DNA of 64,000 nt from Actinophytocola sp963840275 (lineage in GTDB: Bacteria; Actinomycetota; Actinomycetes; Mycobacteriales; Pseudonocardiaceae). The number at the start of each line of letters is the position of its first letter. Within the stretch, counting starts at the first letter, position 1. This document shows positions 33,819 to 41,521 of the stretch, one piece after another. Location of the stretch: contig CAWIYK010000010.1 of NCBI GenBank assembly GCA_963840275.1, positions 868,001 through 932,000 on the forward strand, given 5' to 3'. A program made the position numbers and the translations under genes. The notes beneath the pieces were generated by a model that worked only from the letters and a program-made list of their open reading frames with translations, was not told the DNA's origin and made no database searches.

Positions 33819-34695
33819 GACGCGGCGGCCGCGGCGCGCGCGGACCGAGCGCGAGCCGAGGGCGCCGTACCGGCCCGCCCACCTCGTCATCTACCTGTTC
33901 CTCGGCGCGGTGGCGCTGTCCAGCGTGAGCGCCTTCGCGTGGGTGTTCAACGTGTCGATGAAGAGCAACAGCGAGTTCCTGGTGACCTCGCCGTGGGCGG
34001 TGGCCGAGGCGTTCCGCTGGGAGAACTACGCGAACGCCTGGAACAACGCCAACGTTGGGCTGTTCTTCGGCAACAGCGTGGTGGTGAGCGTGTCGGCGAC
34101 CGTGCTCGGCGTCGTGCTCTCCGTGTTCGCCGCGTACCCGCTCGCGCGCATCCAGTTCCGTGGCAGCGGTCTCGTGCTGTCGGTGTTCCTGCTCGGGCTG
34201 ATGGTGCCGTGGATGGTCACGTTCATCCCGCTGTACCTCACCTTGTCCGACCTCGGCCTGCTGGACACCCGCATCGGCCTGATCCTCGTGTACGCCACGT
34301 ACAACCTGCCGTTCAACGTGTTCGTGCTCGTCGGGTTCATGCGCACGCTGCCTCGGGAGCTGGAGGAGGCGGCCGCGGTGGACGGCGCCGGGCCGACCAG
34401 GACGTTCGTCAGCGTGATCGTGCCGCTGCTCGGTCCCGGCATCGCCTCCGTCACGGTCATCAGCTTCCTGCAGAACTGGAACGAGTACTTCTACGCGCTG
34501 GTCCTGATCCACTCCGAGGAGCTGATGACGCTGCCGCTCGGCCTGTTCCAGCTCGGCCAGGCCGCCGACTACGGCACCAACTGGGTCACGCTGTTCGCCG
34601 GCATGATGATCACGATCCTGCCGGTGCTGCTCCTGTTCGCCGTCATGCAGAACCGGATCACCAAGGGGCTCACCGCGGGCGCGCTGAAAGGGTGA
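33802..34695 (+). CDS. ABC sugar importer permease, MalG type
   Basis: A 297-residue membrane protein with six helices after an Arg-rich cytoplasmic head. The EAA loop is ELEEAAAVDGAGPTRTFVSVIVPLL (about 190-214). The C-terminal QNRITKGLTAGALKG is typical of the MalG branch. It overlaps the MalF-type gene. It completes the importer with the lipoprotein; the ATPase is missing from this locus. Confidence 0.95.
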   Translation: MLSSTETRRPRRARTEREPRAPYRPAHLVIYLFLGAVALSSVSAFAWVFNVSMKSNSEFLVTSPWAVAEAFRWENYANAWNNANVGLFFGNSVVVSVSATVLGVVLSVFAAYPLARIQFRGSGLVLSVFLLGLMVPWMVTFIPLYLTLSDLGLLDTRIGLILVYATYNLPFNVFVLVGFMRTLPRELEEAAAVDGAGPTRTFVSVIVPLLGPGIASVTVISFLQNWNEYFYALVLIHSEELMTLPLGLFQLGQAADYGTNWVTLFAGMMITILPVLLLFAVMQNRITKGLTAGALKG

Positions 34696-34740
34696 CGAGC
34701 GCGAGCAGGAACGCGGCGGGGACACCGAACCCGTCGGCGC

Positions 34741-34959
34741 CACCCGCTCGCGTGGCTCAACCAACAGCGGCTCGCCCGTGCCAGGGAGCTGTTGGAGACG
34801 ACCGACCTCGGCGTCGAGACGGTGGCGCAACGCTGTGGGCTGGGCACCGGAAGCGGGCTGCGGCAACACTTCCAGCGCGCGTTCGGCACGACGCCGGCCG
34901 CGTACCGGCGTGCGTTCCGCGTGGTGGTCAGCCGAGTGGGGCCGGCGCTCGCGTCGTGA
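34741..34959 (+). pseudogene. 5'-truncated AraC-family regulator, DNA-binding domain only
   Basis: The frame reads LAWLNQQRLARARELLETTD, then LGVETVAQRCGLGTGSGLR and HFQRAFGTTPAAYRRAF: the second half of an AraC/GlxA-type HTH domain, ending at a TGA. There is no first helix-turn-helix, no effector domain and no start codon. The upstream junction is only about 45 bp after the permease stop. Its last 32 bp overlap the convergent EamA gene. A deletion remnant. Confidence 0.65.
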
Positions 34960-35818
34960 CCGGGTGGCGGGTCATCGCGACGCCGGCGAGGACGACCGCC
35001 ATACCCACCAGCACCCTCGGGCCGACCGACTCGTCGAGCACGAGCGAGCCGAGCGCGACCGACACCACCGGCAGCAGGTAGCCGACGGTCGCGGCCGTGG
35101 TCGGGCCCTCGTCCGCGATGAGCCTCGTGTTGAGGTAGAACGTGATGCCGGTCGCGAAGATCCCCAGTATCCCGACGGCGAGCAGCGCGCCGGGGTGCGC
35201 GTCCGTCCACTCCAGACCGCCGGCCGGCATGGCGAGCGCGGCGAGCCCGGTCGCGGCGACCAGTTGCGCGGCCGACAGCGCGAGCGGCTCGACGCCCCGT
35301 CCGACGAGCTGGCGGCCCATGTACGCGAAGGCGCCCGCGTAGCTGACCGCCGCGGCGAGCAGCGCGAGCGCGCCCCAGCTCGTCAGCCCGCTCCGTTGCC
35401 ACGGGGCGAAGATCAGCAGCACCCCGCAGAAACCCAGCAGCAGCCCGGCGAACCGGACCGGGTGGGGCCGCCGCTCGCCGGTCGCGAGGCCGATCAGCAG
35501 CGTCCACAAGGGAGTCGTGGCGTTCAGCACGCCGGCGACGCCGGAGTCGACGGTCTGCTCGCCGATGCTGAACAACGCGAACGGCAGGGTGTTGCAGAAC
35601 AGCGCGGCGACGACGAGCCGGCCCCAGGTCGACCGGTCGCGGGGGAGCCGCTGGCGTGCCGCCGCGGCCAGCACGAGCAGCACGGCCGCGCCGAGCGCGC
35701 AGCGCAGCACGGTCACCTGCACGGGTGACAGGCCGGTCAGGGCGAGCTTGATCCACAGGAAGCCCGAGCCCCACAACAGGGCCAGGACTCCCATCCGAAC
35801 CACGGTTCCATGTCGCAC
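34928..35818 (-). CDS. EamA/DMT-superfamily transporter
   Basis: About 296 residues, ten predicted helices in two EamA repeats; LALLWGSGFLWIKLALTGLSPVQV opens the first and ALALLAAAVSYAGAFAYMGRQL the second. Members export amino acids or metabolites. I place the start at the GTG 35818 because a start at 35869 would leave only 20 bp to the divergent lysR gene; the ATG at 35794 before GVLALLWG is another option. It is probably controlled by the divergent LysR protein. Confidence 0.88.
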   Translation of the reverse strand: MRHGTVVRMGVLALLWGSGFLWIKLALTGLSPVQVTVLRCALGAAVLLVLAAAARQRLPRDRSTWGRLVVAALFCNTLPFALFSIGEQTVDSGVAGVLNATTPLWTLLIGLATGERRPHPVRFAGLLLGFCGVLLIFAPWQRSGLTSWGALALLAAAVSYAGAFAYMGRQLVGRGVEPLALSAAQLVAATGLAALAMPAGGLEWTDAHPGALLAVGILGIFATGITFYLNTRLIADEGPTTAATVGYLLPVVSVALGSLVLDESVGPRVLVGMAVVLAGVAMTRHPVTTRAPAPLG

Positions 35819-35889
35819 CACCCCACCGTCCACCGCCCGATCCGACAGGACAAGTGAAATGAATTGCATGAACCGTTAAGCTGGGCTAC

Positions 35890-36780
35890 ATGCTTGATGT
35901 GCGACGGATGCAGGTGTTGCGTGCGGTGGTCACCAGCGGCTCGGTGACCGCGGCGGCGACGAACCTGGGCTACACGCCCTCCGCGGTGAGCCAGCAGGTG
36001 GCCGCGCTGGAGCGGCAGGCCGGAATCGCGCTGCTGGAACGGATCGGCCGCGGCGTGCGCCCCACCGCGGCGGGCCGGCTGCTGACCGAGCACGCGGCGA
36101 TCATCGGCAAACACGTCGCGGAGGCGGAGACCGCGCTCGCCGACCTGCGTGCGGGGCGCACCGGCCGGCTCGCGATCCGCTACTTCGCGACCGCGGGCGC
36201 CGCGCTGGTGCCGCCCGCGCTGGCGCGGCTGCGTGCCGAGCACCCCGGCGTGCAGGTCGACCTGAAGCTGATCGACCCGCAGGACCCGCTGCCGGAGGTG
36301 GAGCAGGGCCGTGCGGACCTCGCGATCGTGGTGAGCCCCCGCGAGGTCCGCGACGGGATCCGGATGGTGCACCTGCTCGACGACCCGTACCGCGCGGTGC
36401 TGCCGAAGGGGCATCGGCTCGCCGCCAAGCGGGTGCTGGACCTCGCCGACCTCGCGGACGAGCCGTGGGTCAACAACGAGCTGTCCGCGGGCCCGTGCCT
36501 CGAGGTGATGCTGGACGCCTGCGCGGCCGCCGGCTTCACGCCGAACTTCGTGGTGGAGAGCGACGACTACGCGACCGCGCAGGGCTTCGTCGCCGCGGGG
36601 CTCGGCGTGACCCTGATCCCGGGGATGGGGCTGGGCAACCGCCATCCCGCGGTGGTGGTCCGCAAGGTCCGCAAGCCGGAGCCCTACCGCGCCATCTTCG
36701 CGGCGGTGCGGGAGACCTCGCTCGCGCAGCCGGCGCTGTCCGGTCTCGTCGACGCGCTGAGAGACGCGGCAACGCGCTAG
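35890..36780 (+). CDS. LysR-family transcriptional regulator
   Basis: A 296-residue regulator. The HTH is at the N terminus (MLDVRRMQVLRAVVTSGSV, then ATNLGYTPSAVSQQVAALER) and the periplasmic-binding-like effector domain at about 90-290. TAAGCT lies 7 bp before the ATG and no Shine-Dalgarno sequence is seen. It is divergent from the EamA exporter, the usual layout for a LysR protein and its target. Confidence 0.93.
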   Translation: MLDVRRMQVLRAVVTSGSVTAAATNLGYTPSAVSQQVAALERQAGIALLERIGRGVRPTAAGRLLTEHAAIIGKHVAEAETALADLRAGRTGRLAIRYFATAGAALVPPALARLRAEHPGVQVDLKLIDPQDPLPEVEQGRADLAIVVSPREVRDGIRMVHLLDDPYRAVLPKGHRLAAKRVLDLADLADEPWVNNELSAGPCLEVMLDACAAAGFTPNFVVESDDYATAQGFVAAGLGVTLIPGMGLGNRHPAVVVRKVRKPEPYRAIFAAVRETSLAQPALSGLVDALRDAATR

Positions 36781-37019
36781 CAGCGGGCAACGGACTGTTT
36801 CGAAAGTCGGTAAAAGAGAATCGCTTTTTACGTGGCTTTGTTACCGGTTTCCGGCAATCTCGTCACCTGTTCACACCAACAGTCCACTGACCAAGGGAAA
36901 TGACGCTGAGTGATGTGACATGTGCGTGGTCGACCGGTGACGTTCGGCACTGATCGGCGGGCCGGTCGATAACGCACGATTGCTCTCGGAATTGGACCCG
37001 AGGAGCGGAGCGCTGCGGG

Positions 37020-39635
37020 ATGGACCAGGATTATCAACCGTTCTGCATGGCGGATCCGTCGTTCTACGACGCGATGTATTCCGAGGACACCGCCGGCGAG
37101 TCGTTCGCCACCGCGGCCCGGCCGCTGCCGGCGGGATGGACGCTGCGCGAGCAGGACGACTGGTTGACGGTCAACCCCCGGGTCCGCCCGGAACTCCCGC
37201 AGCAGGGTTGGAAGATCCACGCCTCCGCCGCCATGGACAACGCGGACAAGGTGCTCGACACCGTCTGGGAGTACTGCGTCGCCCGCGGCATCTCGTTCAA
37301 GTTCCTGCGGTCCAGCTCGGCGCTGCTCGCCCGCGTCTCCAAGTACGCCCCGCGCGGCTACGCCGGCAAGCTCGTCACGATCTACCCGGTCGACGACGCG
37401 GCGTGCGAGCAGATCCTCAACGAGCTCGGCGAGCTGCTCGCCGGCGAGCCGAGCCCGTACATCCTCAGTGACCTGCGCTGGGGCCGGGGCCCGCTGTTCG
37501 TCCGGTACGGCGCGTTCGTCAACCGGCACACGGTGGACAGCACGGGTGTGGTGGTCGAGGCGATCGCCGACCCGGACGGCAACCTCGTCGCGGACCGCCG
37601 CGACCCGGTGTTCTACCTGCCGCCGTGGGTGACGCTCCCCGCGTTCCTCGAACCGCACATGGCCGCCCGCAACGCGGTCACCACGACCGACCTGCCGTAC
37701 ACGATCGAGCGGGTGCTGCACTTCTCCAACGGTGGCGGCATCTACGCGGGCCGCGACACCCGCACCGGCAAGGAGGTGGTCCTCAAGGAGGCCCGCCCGC
37801 ACGCCGGCCTCGACGCGTGGGGCCACGACGCGGTCCGCAGGCTCGGCCGCGAGTACGAGACGCTGAACAAGCTCGCCGGCATCCCCGGCATCCCGGCCGT
37901 GCACGACCTGTTCTGGCTCGGCGAGCACCGCTTCCTCGTCATGGACTTCGTCGAGGGCGACGTGCTCGCCAGCGCGATCGTGCAGCGCTACCCGCTGATC
38001 GACCCCACCGCCACGCCCGAGCAGTACGCCGAGTTCGCGGCGTGGGCGGCCGACATCCACCGTCAGGTCAGCGAGACCCTCGCGCAGGTGCACGAACGCG
38101 GCATCGTCTACGGCGACCTGCACCTGTTCAACATCGTGGTGCGCGAGGACGACACGGTCGCACTACTGGACTTCGAGGTCACCTCGTCGGTCGAGGAGGC
38201 GACGCGCCCCGGTCTCAACAACCCGGGTTTCGCCCCGCCGAGCGATGTACACGGGTACGACATCGACAACTACGCGCTCGCGTGCCTGAAGTTCGCACTG
38301 TTCCTGCCGATGACCAACCTGCTCGGCCTGCACCGGCTGAAGGCGCGGCACTTCGCGGAGATCATCACCGAGAACTTCCCGGTGACCATGGAGTCGCTCC
38401 AGTCCGCCGTGGACATCGTCGTGCCGCCCGCCACCCCCGTCATGCCGAACCCGCGCTTCGAAGCCGATCCCGACGCGTGGCCCGCGTTGCGCGACGACCT
38501 GGTCCGGTCGATCGTGGCTAGCGCGACTCCCCACCGCGACGACCGGCTGTTCCCCGGCGACCCGCAGCAGTTCGCTCTCGGCGCCCTCGGTCTCGCCCAC
38601 GGCGCCGCGGGGGTGCTGTACGCGCTGGAGGTCACCGGCGGCGGCCGGTTCCCGGAGTACGAACAGTGGCTCGTCCAGCGCGCGACCAACCCCGCCAGCG
38701 GCAGCAGGCTCGGCCTCTACGACGGGCTGCACGGTGCCGCGTTCACGTTGGCACACCTCGGTTACCGGCAGGAGGCACTCGACGTCGTCGACATCTGCCT
38801 CCGCGAGAACTGGGAGACGATGGGCCACGACCTGATCGGCGGCACGTCCGGGTTCGGCATGAACCTGCTGCACCTCGCCGACGCCACCGGCGAGCCGGCC
38901 CTGCGGGTCGCCGCGCACCGGGCCGCGGAGCTCGTCGCGCAGGCGCAGGGTCCGGAGGAGTCCCCGGTGGACAACCCGATCAGCGGGTCGGGGCAGCCCT
39001 GGGTCGGCCTGCTCCGCGGCCGGTCGGGTGCCGCGCTGTTCCTGATCCGCATGTACGACGAGACCGGTGACACGTCCTACCTCGACCGCGCGGCGGACGC
39101 GTTGCGGTTCGACCTGCGGCGCTGCGTCACCCGCGACAACGGCACCGTCGAGGTCAACGAGGGCTGGCGGACCATGCCCTACCTCGACGGCGGCAGCATC
39201 GGCATCGGCATGGTGCTCGACGAGTACCTGCGCCGCAGGCCCGACGAGCAGTTCGCGACCGCCGCGATCGGCGTCAGCCGCACCGCGCAGTCACCCATGT
39301 ACATCCTGCCGGGCCTGTTCTCGGGCCGTGCCGGTGTGCTCGCCTACCTGGCCGGGCGCACCGACGACCCCGCGTCCGACGCGGACGTGGCTCTCCAGGT
39401 CCGCAACCTCGCCTGGCACGCGCTGCCCTTCGGTGAGGGCATCGCCTTCCCCGGGACCGGGCTGCTGCGACTGTCCATGGATCTCGCGACCGGCACCGCC
39501 GGCGTGCTGCTCGCGCTGGGCGCGGCCTTGCACGACCGCCCGGTGCACGCCCCGCTGCTCACTCCGTCCCGCGGTTCGGTCGCGGGGCGGAGTGAGCCAC
39601 CACAGACCCCCACGCCTGCTGGCGTGGGCCAGTAA
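37020..39635 (+). CDS. lanKC: Class III lanthipeptide synthetase (LanKC, RamC/AmfT type)
   Basis: An 871-residue trifunctional enzyme. Residues about 1-200 form the phospho-Ser/Thr lyase domain. About 225-430 is a Ser/Thr-kinase-like domain: VVLKEARPH with Lys256, YGDLHLFNI with catalytic Asp366, and ALLDFEV in place of DFG. About 500-850 is a LanC-like cyclase. GLYDGLHGAAF, WVGLLRGRSGAALF and PGLFSGRAGVL match cyclase repeats, but the Cys-Cys-His zinc ligands of class I/II/IV are absent, which defines class III. It dehydrates Ser/Thr of the precursor at 39663 and forms the rings. CGGAG lies 9 nt before the ATG. The 239 bp upstream (36781-37019) are AT-richer and should hold the promoter. Confidence 0.95.
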   Translation: MDQDYQPFCMADPSFYDAMYSEDTAGESFATAARPLPAGWTLREQDDWLTVNPRVRPELPQQGWKIHASAAMDNADKVLDTVWEYCVARGISFKFLRSSSALLARVSKYAPRGYAGKLVTIYPVDDAACEQILNELGELLAGEPSPYILSDLRWGRGPLFVRYGAFVNRHTVDSTGVVVEAIADPDGNLVADRRDPVFYLPPWVTLPAFLEPHMAARNAVTTTDLPYTIERVLHFSNGGGIYAGRDTRTGKEVVLKEARPHAGLDAWGHDAVRRLGREYETLNKLAGIPGIPAVHDLFWLGEHRFLVMDFVEGDVLASAIVQRYPLIDPTATPEQYAEFAAWAADIHRQVSETLAQVHERGIVYGDLHLFNIVVREDDTVALLDFEVTSSVEEATRPGLNNPGFAPPSDVHGYDIDNYALACLKFALFLPMTNLLGLHRLKARHFAEIITENFPVTMESLQSAVDIVVPPATPVMPNPRFEADPDAWPALRDDLVRSIVASATPHRDDRLFPGDPQQFALGALGLAHGAAGVLYALEVTGGGRFPEYEQWLVQRATNPASGSRLGLYDGLHGAAFTLAHLGYRQEALDVVDICLRENWETMGHDLIGGTSGFGMNLLHLADATGEPALRVAAHRAAELVAQAQGPEESPVDNPISGSGQPWVGLLRGRSGAALFLIRMYDETGDTSYLDRAADALRFDLRRCVTRDNGTVEVNEGWRTMPYLDGGSIGIGMVLDEYLRRRPDEQFATAAIGVSRTAQSPMYILPGLFSGRAGVLAYLAGRTDDPASDADVALQVRNLAWHALPFGEGIAFPGTGLLRLSMDLATGTAGVLLALGAALHDRPVHAPLLTPSRGSVAGRSEPPQTPTPAGVGQ

Positions 39636-39662
39636 GAAGATCCCCCGAAAAAGGAGCCAACA

Positions 39663-39818
39663 ATGGCACTTCTCGACCTCCAGGGCATGGACAACGCTCC
39701 CCAGACCGGTGGCGGCGGCCACGGTGGTGGCAGTGGCTCGAGCCAGAGCTGCCCGTCCAACGTGTCGGCCCTGCTGTGCGGCGGCACCTCCGGCCTGAGC
39801 CTGCTGCTCTGCCACTGA
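39663..39818 (+). CDS. lanA: Class III lanthipeptide precursor (SapB/AmfS-like), 51 residues
   Basis: AAGGAG lies 6 nt before the ATG, 27 bp after the synthetase stop. The leader begins MALLDLQGMDN, matching the LLDLQ recognition helix of RamS/AmfS-type leaders. A Gly/His-rich stretch (residues 15-27) follows. The core has two Ser-x2-Ser-x3-Cys motifs: SNVSALLC (Ser32, Ser35, Cys39) and SGLSLLLC (Ser43, Ser46, Cys50), ending in His51. Each can give one lanthionine or labionin ring, so the product should be a two-ring, amphiphilic SapB-like morphogen that helps aerial hyphae rise. Cys30 just before the core is an additional, unusual thiol. Confidence 0.93.
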   Translation: MALLDLQGMDNAPQTGGGGHGGGSGSSQSCPSNVSALLCGGTSGLSLLLCH

Positions 39819-39838
39819 GTGTTCAGCTGACATGAAGC

Positions 39839-39883
39839 GGGACGCGGTCCCGGACAACTGGCGTTTGTCCGGGGCCGCGACCC
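39839..39883 (+). promoter_or_regulatory. Long hairpin between precursor and exporter genes
   Basis: Two 19-nt arms (39839-39857 and 39865-39883) pair with one mismatch and one G-U pair around a 7-nt loop. It begins 21 nt after the precursor stop and ends 18 nt before the exporter GTG; only TTATGAG follows, without a T-run. It may stabilise or partly terminate the message so that precursor exceeds exporter. Confidence 0.7.
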
Positions 39884-39901
39884 TTATGAGAAAGAGTAGA
39901 C

Positions 39902-41521
39902 GTGACCGCGTTCGCTGAGACAGCCCGAAAGGCCGGCGGCTGGCTGCCGCTGATCGGGATCAGCGCGTTGCTTGGCACGCTCGGTGGGCTCGCACTGCCG
40001 ATGGTGCTCGGCAAGGCCGTCGACGCGATCGTGTCCGGTGGCTCGTCCGTCTGGTTCCTCGTGGCGGCCGGGCTGGTGGTGCTGGGGATCGTCGTCGACC
40101 TGGTGGACGCGTTCGCCGGCACCGCGTGTGTCGCCGGCACGACCGCCTGGTTGCGGGACCGGCTGGTGCGGCACGTGCTCGACGCCGGGCCTCGGCACGG
40201 GTTCGAGACCGGCGACCTGGTGAGCAGGGTGTCCGGCAACGCCGCGCAGGCCGCGTACGCCGGGCCGAGCGTGGTGACCGTGTGGATGGCTGTGCTGCCG
40301 CCGGTGGGCAGCCTCGTTCTGTTGACATATATGGACATCTGGCTCGCGGTGGCGTTCCTCGGCGGCGTCGCGATGGTCGCGGTGGTGCTGCGGGTGTTCA
40401 CCACGCGCACCGCGGCGGTGGTGACCGCGTACCTCGAGGCGCAGGGGCGGATCGCCGCGCGGCTGACGGAGTCGCTCGCGGGCGTGCGCACGATCGCCGC
40501 CGCCGGCACCGTGGCGCGGGAGGAACGGCGGGTGCTCGCGGACCTGCCCGCGTTGCACGAGCAGGGGATGCGGAGTTGGCGGGTGCTGTCCGGGTCGGCG
40601 GCCCAGGCGGCGGTGGTGGGCCCGCTGGTGCTGGTGGCCGTGCTGGGGACCGGGGGACTGGGGTTGGCGGCCGGACGGCTGACGCCCGGGGAGCTGTTCG
40701 CGGCCGGGCAGTACGCGATGCTCGGCGCGGGGCTCGGGGGACTGACGAGCATGTTCGGGCAGCTCGCGCGGACCAAGGCCGGCGCGGCGCGGGTCGGTGA
40801 GGTGCTGGACGTGGCACCGGTGCCGTACGGGGCGCACGAGCTGCCGGTGGGCACGGGACGGCTGGAGTTTCGCGGGGTGACCGTCGGGGACCTGCTGACC
40901 GACGTGTCGTTCGCGGTGCCCGGTGGCGCGTCGGTGGCCGTGGTCGGCCGCTCCGGCGCCGGGAAGTCGGTGCTGGCGAGTCTCGCCGCCCGGCTGCGGG
41001 ACCCGGACGACGGCACGGTGCTGCTGGACGGTGCACCGCTGTCGGGCTTGTCGCACGACGCGTTGCGGTCGGCGGTGGGCGTGGCGTTCGAGCGTCCGTG
41101 TCTGGTCGGCGCGACCGTGGGCGACGCGATCGGCGGCACCGGCGCGGACGTCGAGGCGGCCGCGCGGGCGACCTACGCGCACGACTTCGTGAGCAGGCTG
41201 CCGGAGGGCTACGCGACACCGCTGGCCGACGCCCCGATGTCCGGCGGTGAGCTGCAGCGGCTCGGGCTCGCGCGGGCGTGGCCCGCGCAACGCCTGCTGG
41301 TGCTCGACGACGCGACGTCCAGTGTGGACATGGTGACCGAGATGCGGATCAGCGAGACGTTGACCGACGCGGGCGGGCGCACCCGGCTGCTGGTGACGCA
41401 CCGGAGGTCGACCGCGGCGCGCGCGGACCTCGTGGTGTGGCTGGAGTCCGGGCGGGTGCGGGCCTTCGGTCCGCACGAGGTGCTGTGGTCGGACGAGGAC
41501 TACCGGGAGGTGTTCGGGTGA
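39902..41521 (+). CDS. ABC exporter subunit of the lanthipeptide locus (RamA-like)
   Basis: A 539-residue exporter half-transporter. About six helices in residues 10-290, then the ATPase domain: Walker A VGRSGAGKSVLAS, signature MSGGELQRLGLARA, Walker B LLVLDDATSSVD with Asp-Asp instead of Asp-Glu, and switch His in VTHRRS. GTG start. The stop overlaps the next subunit start (GTGA). By analogy with ramA/amfB it exports the lanthipeptide, possibly with leader removal elsewhere, since no C39 peptidase domain is present. Confidence 0.92.
   Translation: MTAFAETARKAGGWLPLIGISALLGTLGGLALPMVLGKAVDAIVSGGSSVWFLVAAGLVVLGIVVDLVDAFAGTACVAGTTAWLRDRLVRHVLDAGPRHGFETGDLVSRVSGNAAQAAYAGPSVVTVWMAVLPPVGSLVLLTYMDIWLAVAFLGGVAMVAVVLRVFTTRTAAVVTAYLEAQGRIAARLTESLAGVRTIAAAGTVAREERRVLADLPALHEQGMRSWRVLSGSAAQAAVVGPLVLVAVLGTGGLGLAAGRLTPGELFAAGQYAMLGAGLGGLTSMFGQLARTKAGAARVGEVLDVAPVPYGAHELPVGTGRLEFRGVTVGDLLTDVSFAVPGGASVAVVGRSGAGKSVLASLAARLRDPDDGTVLLDGAPLSGLSHDALRSAVGVAFERPCLVGATVGDAIGGTGADVEAAARATYAHDFVSRLPEGYATPLADAPMSGGELQRLGLARAWPAQRLLVLDDATSSVDMVTEMRISETLTDAGGRTRLLVTHRRSTAARADLVVWLESGRVRAFGPHEVLWSDEDYREVFG

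Noticed and set aside
36810..36831. GTAAAAG...CTTTTTAC as terminator before the lanthipeptide synthetase gene
   Set aside because: The stem is only about six A-T-rich pairs with a bulge and no T-run after it; too weak to call.
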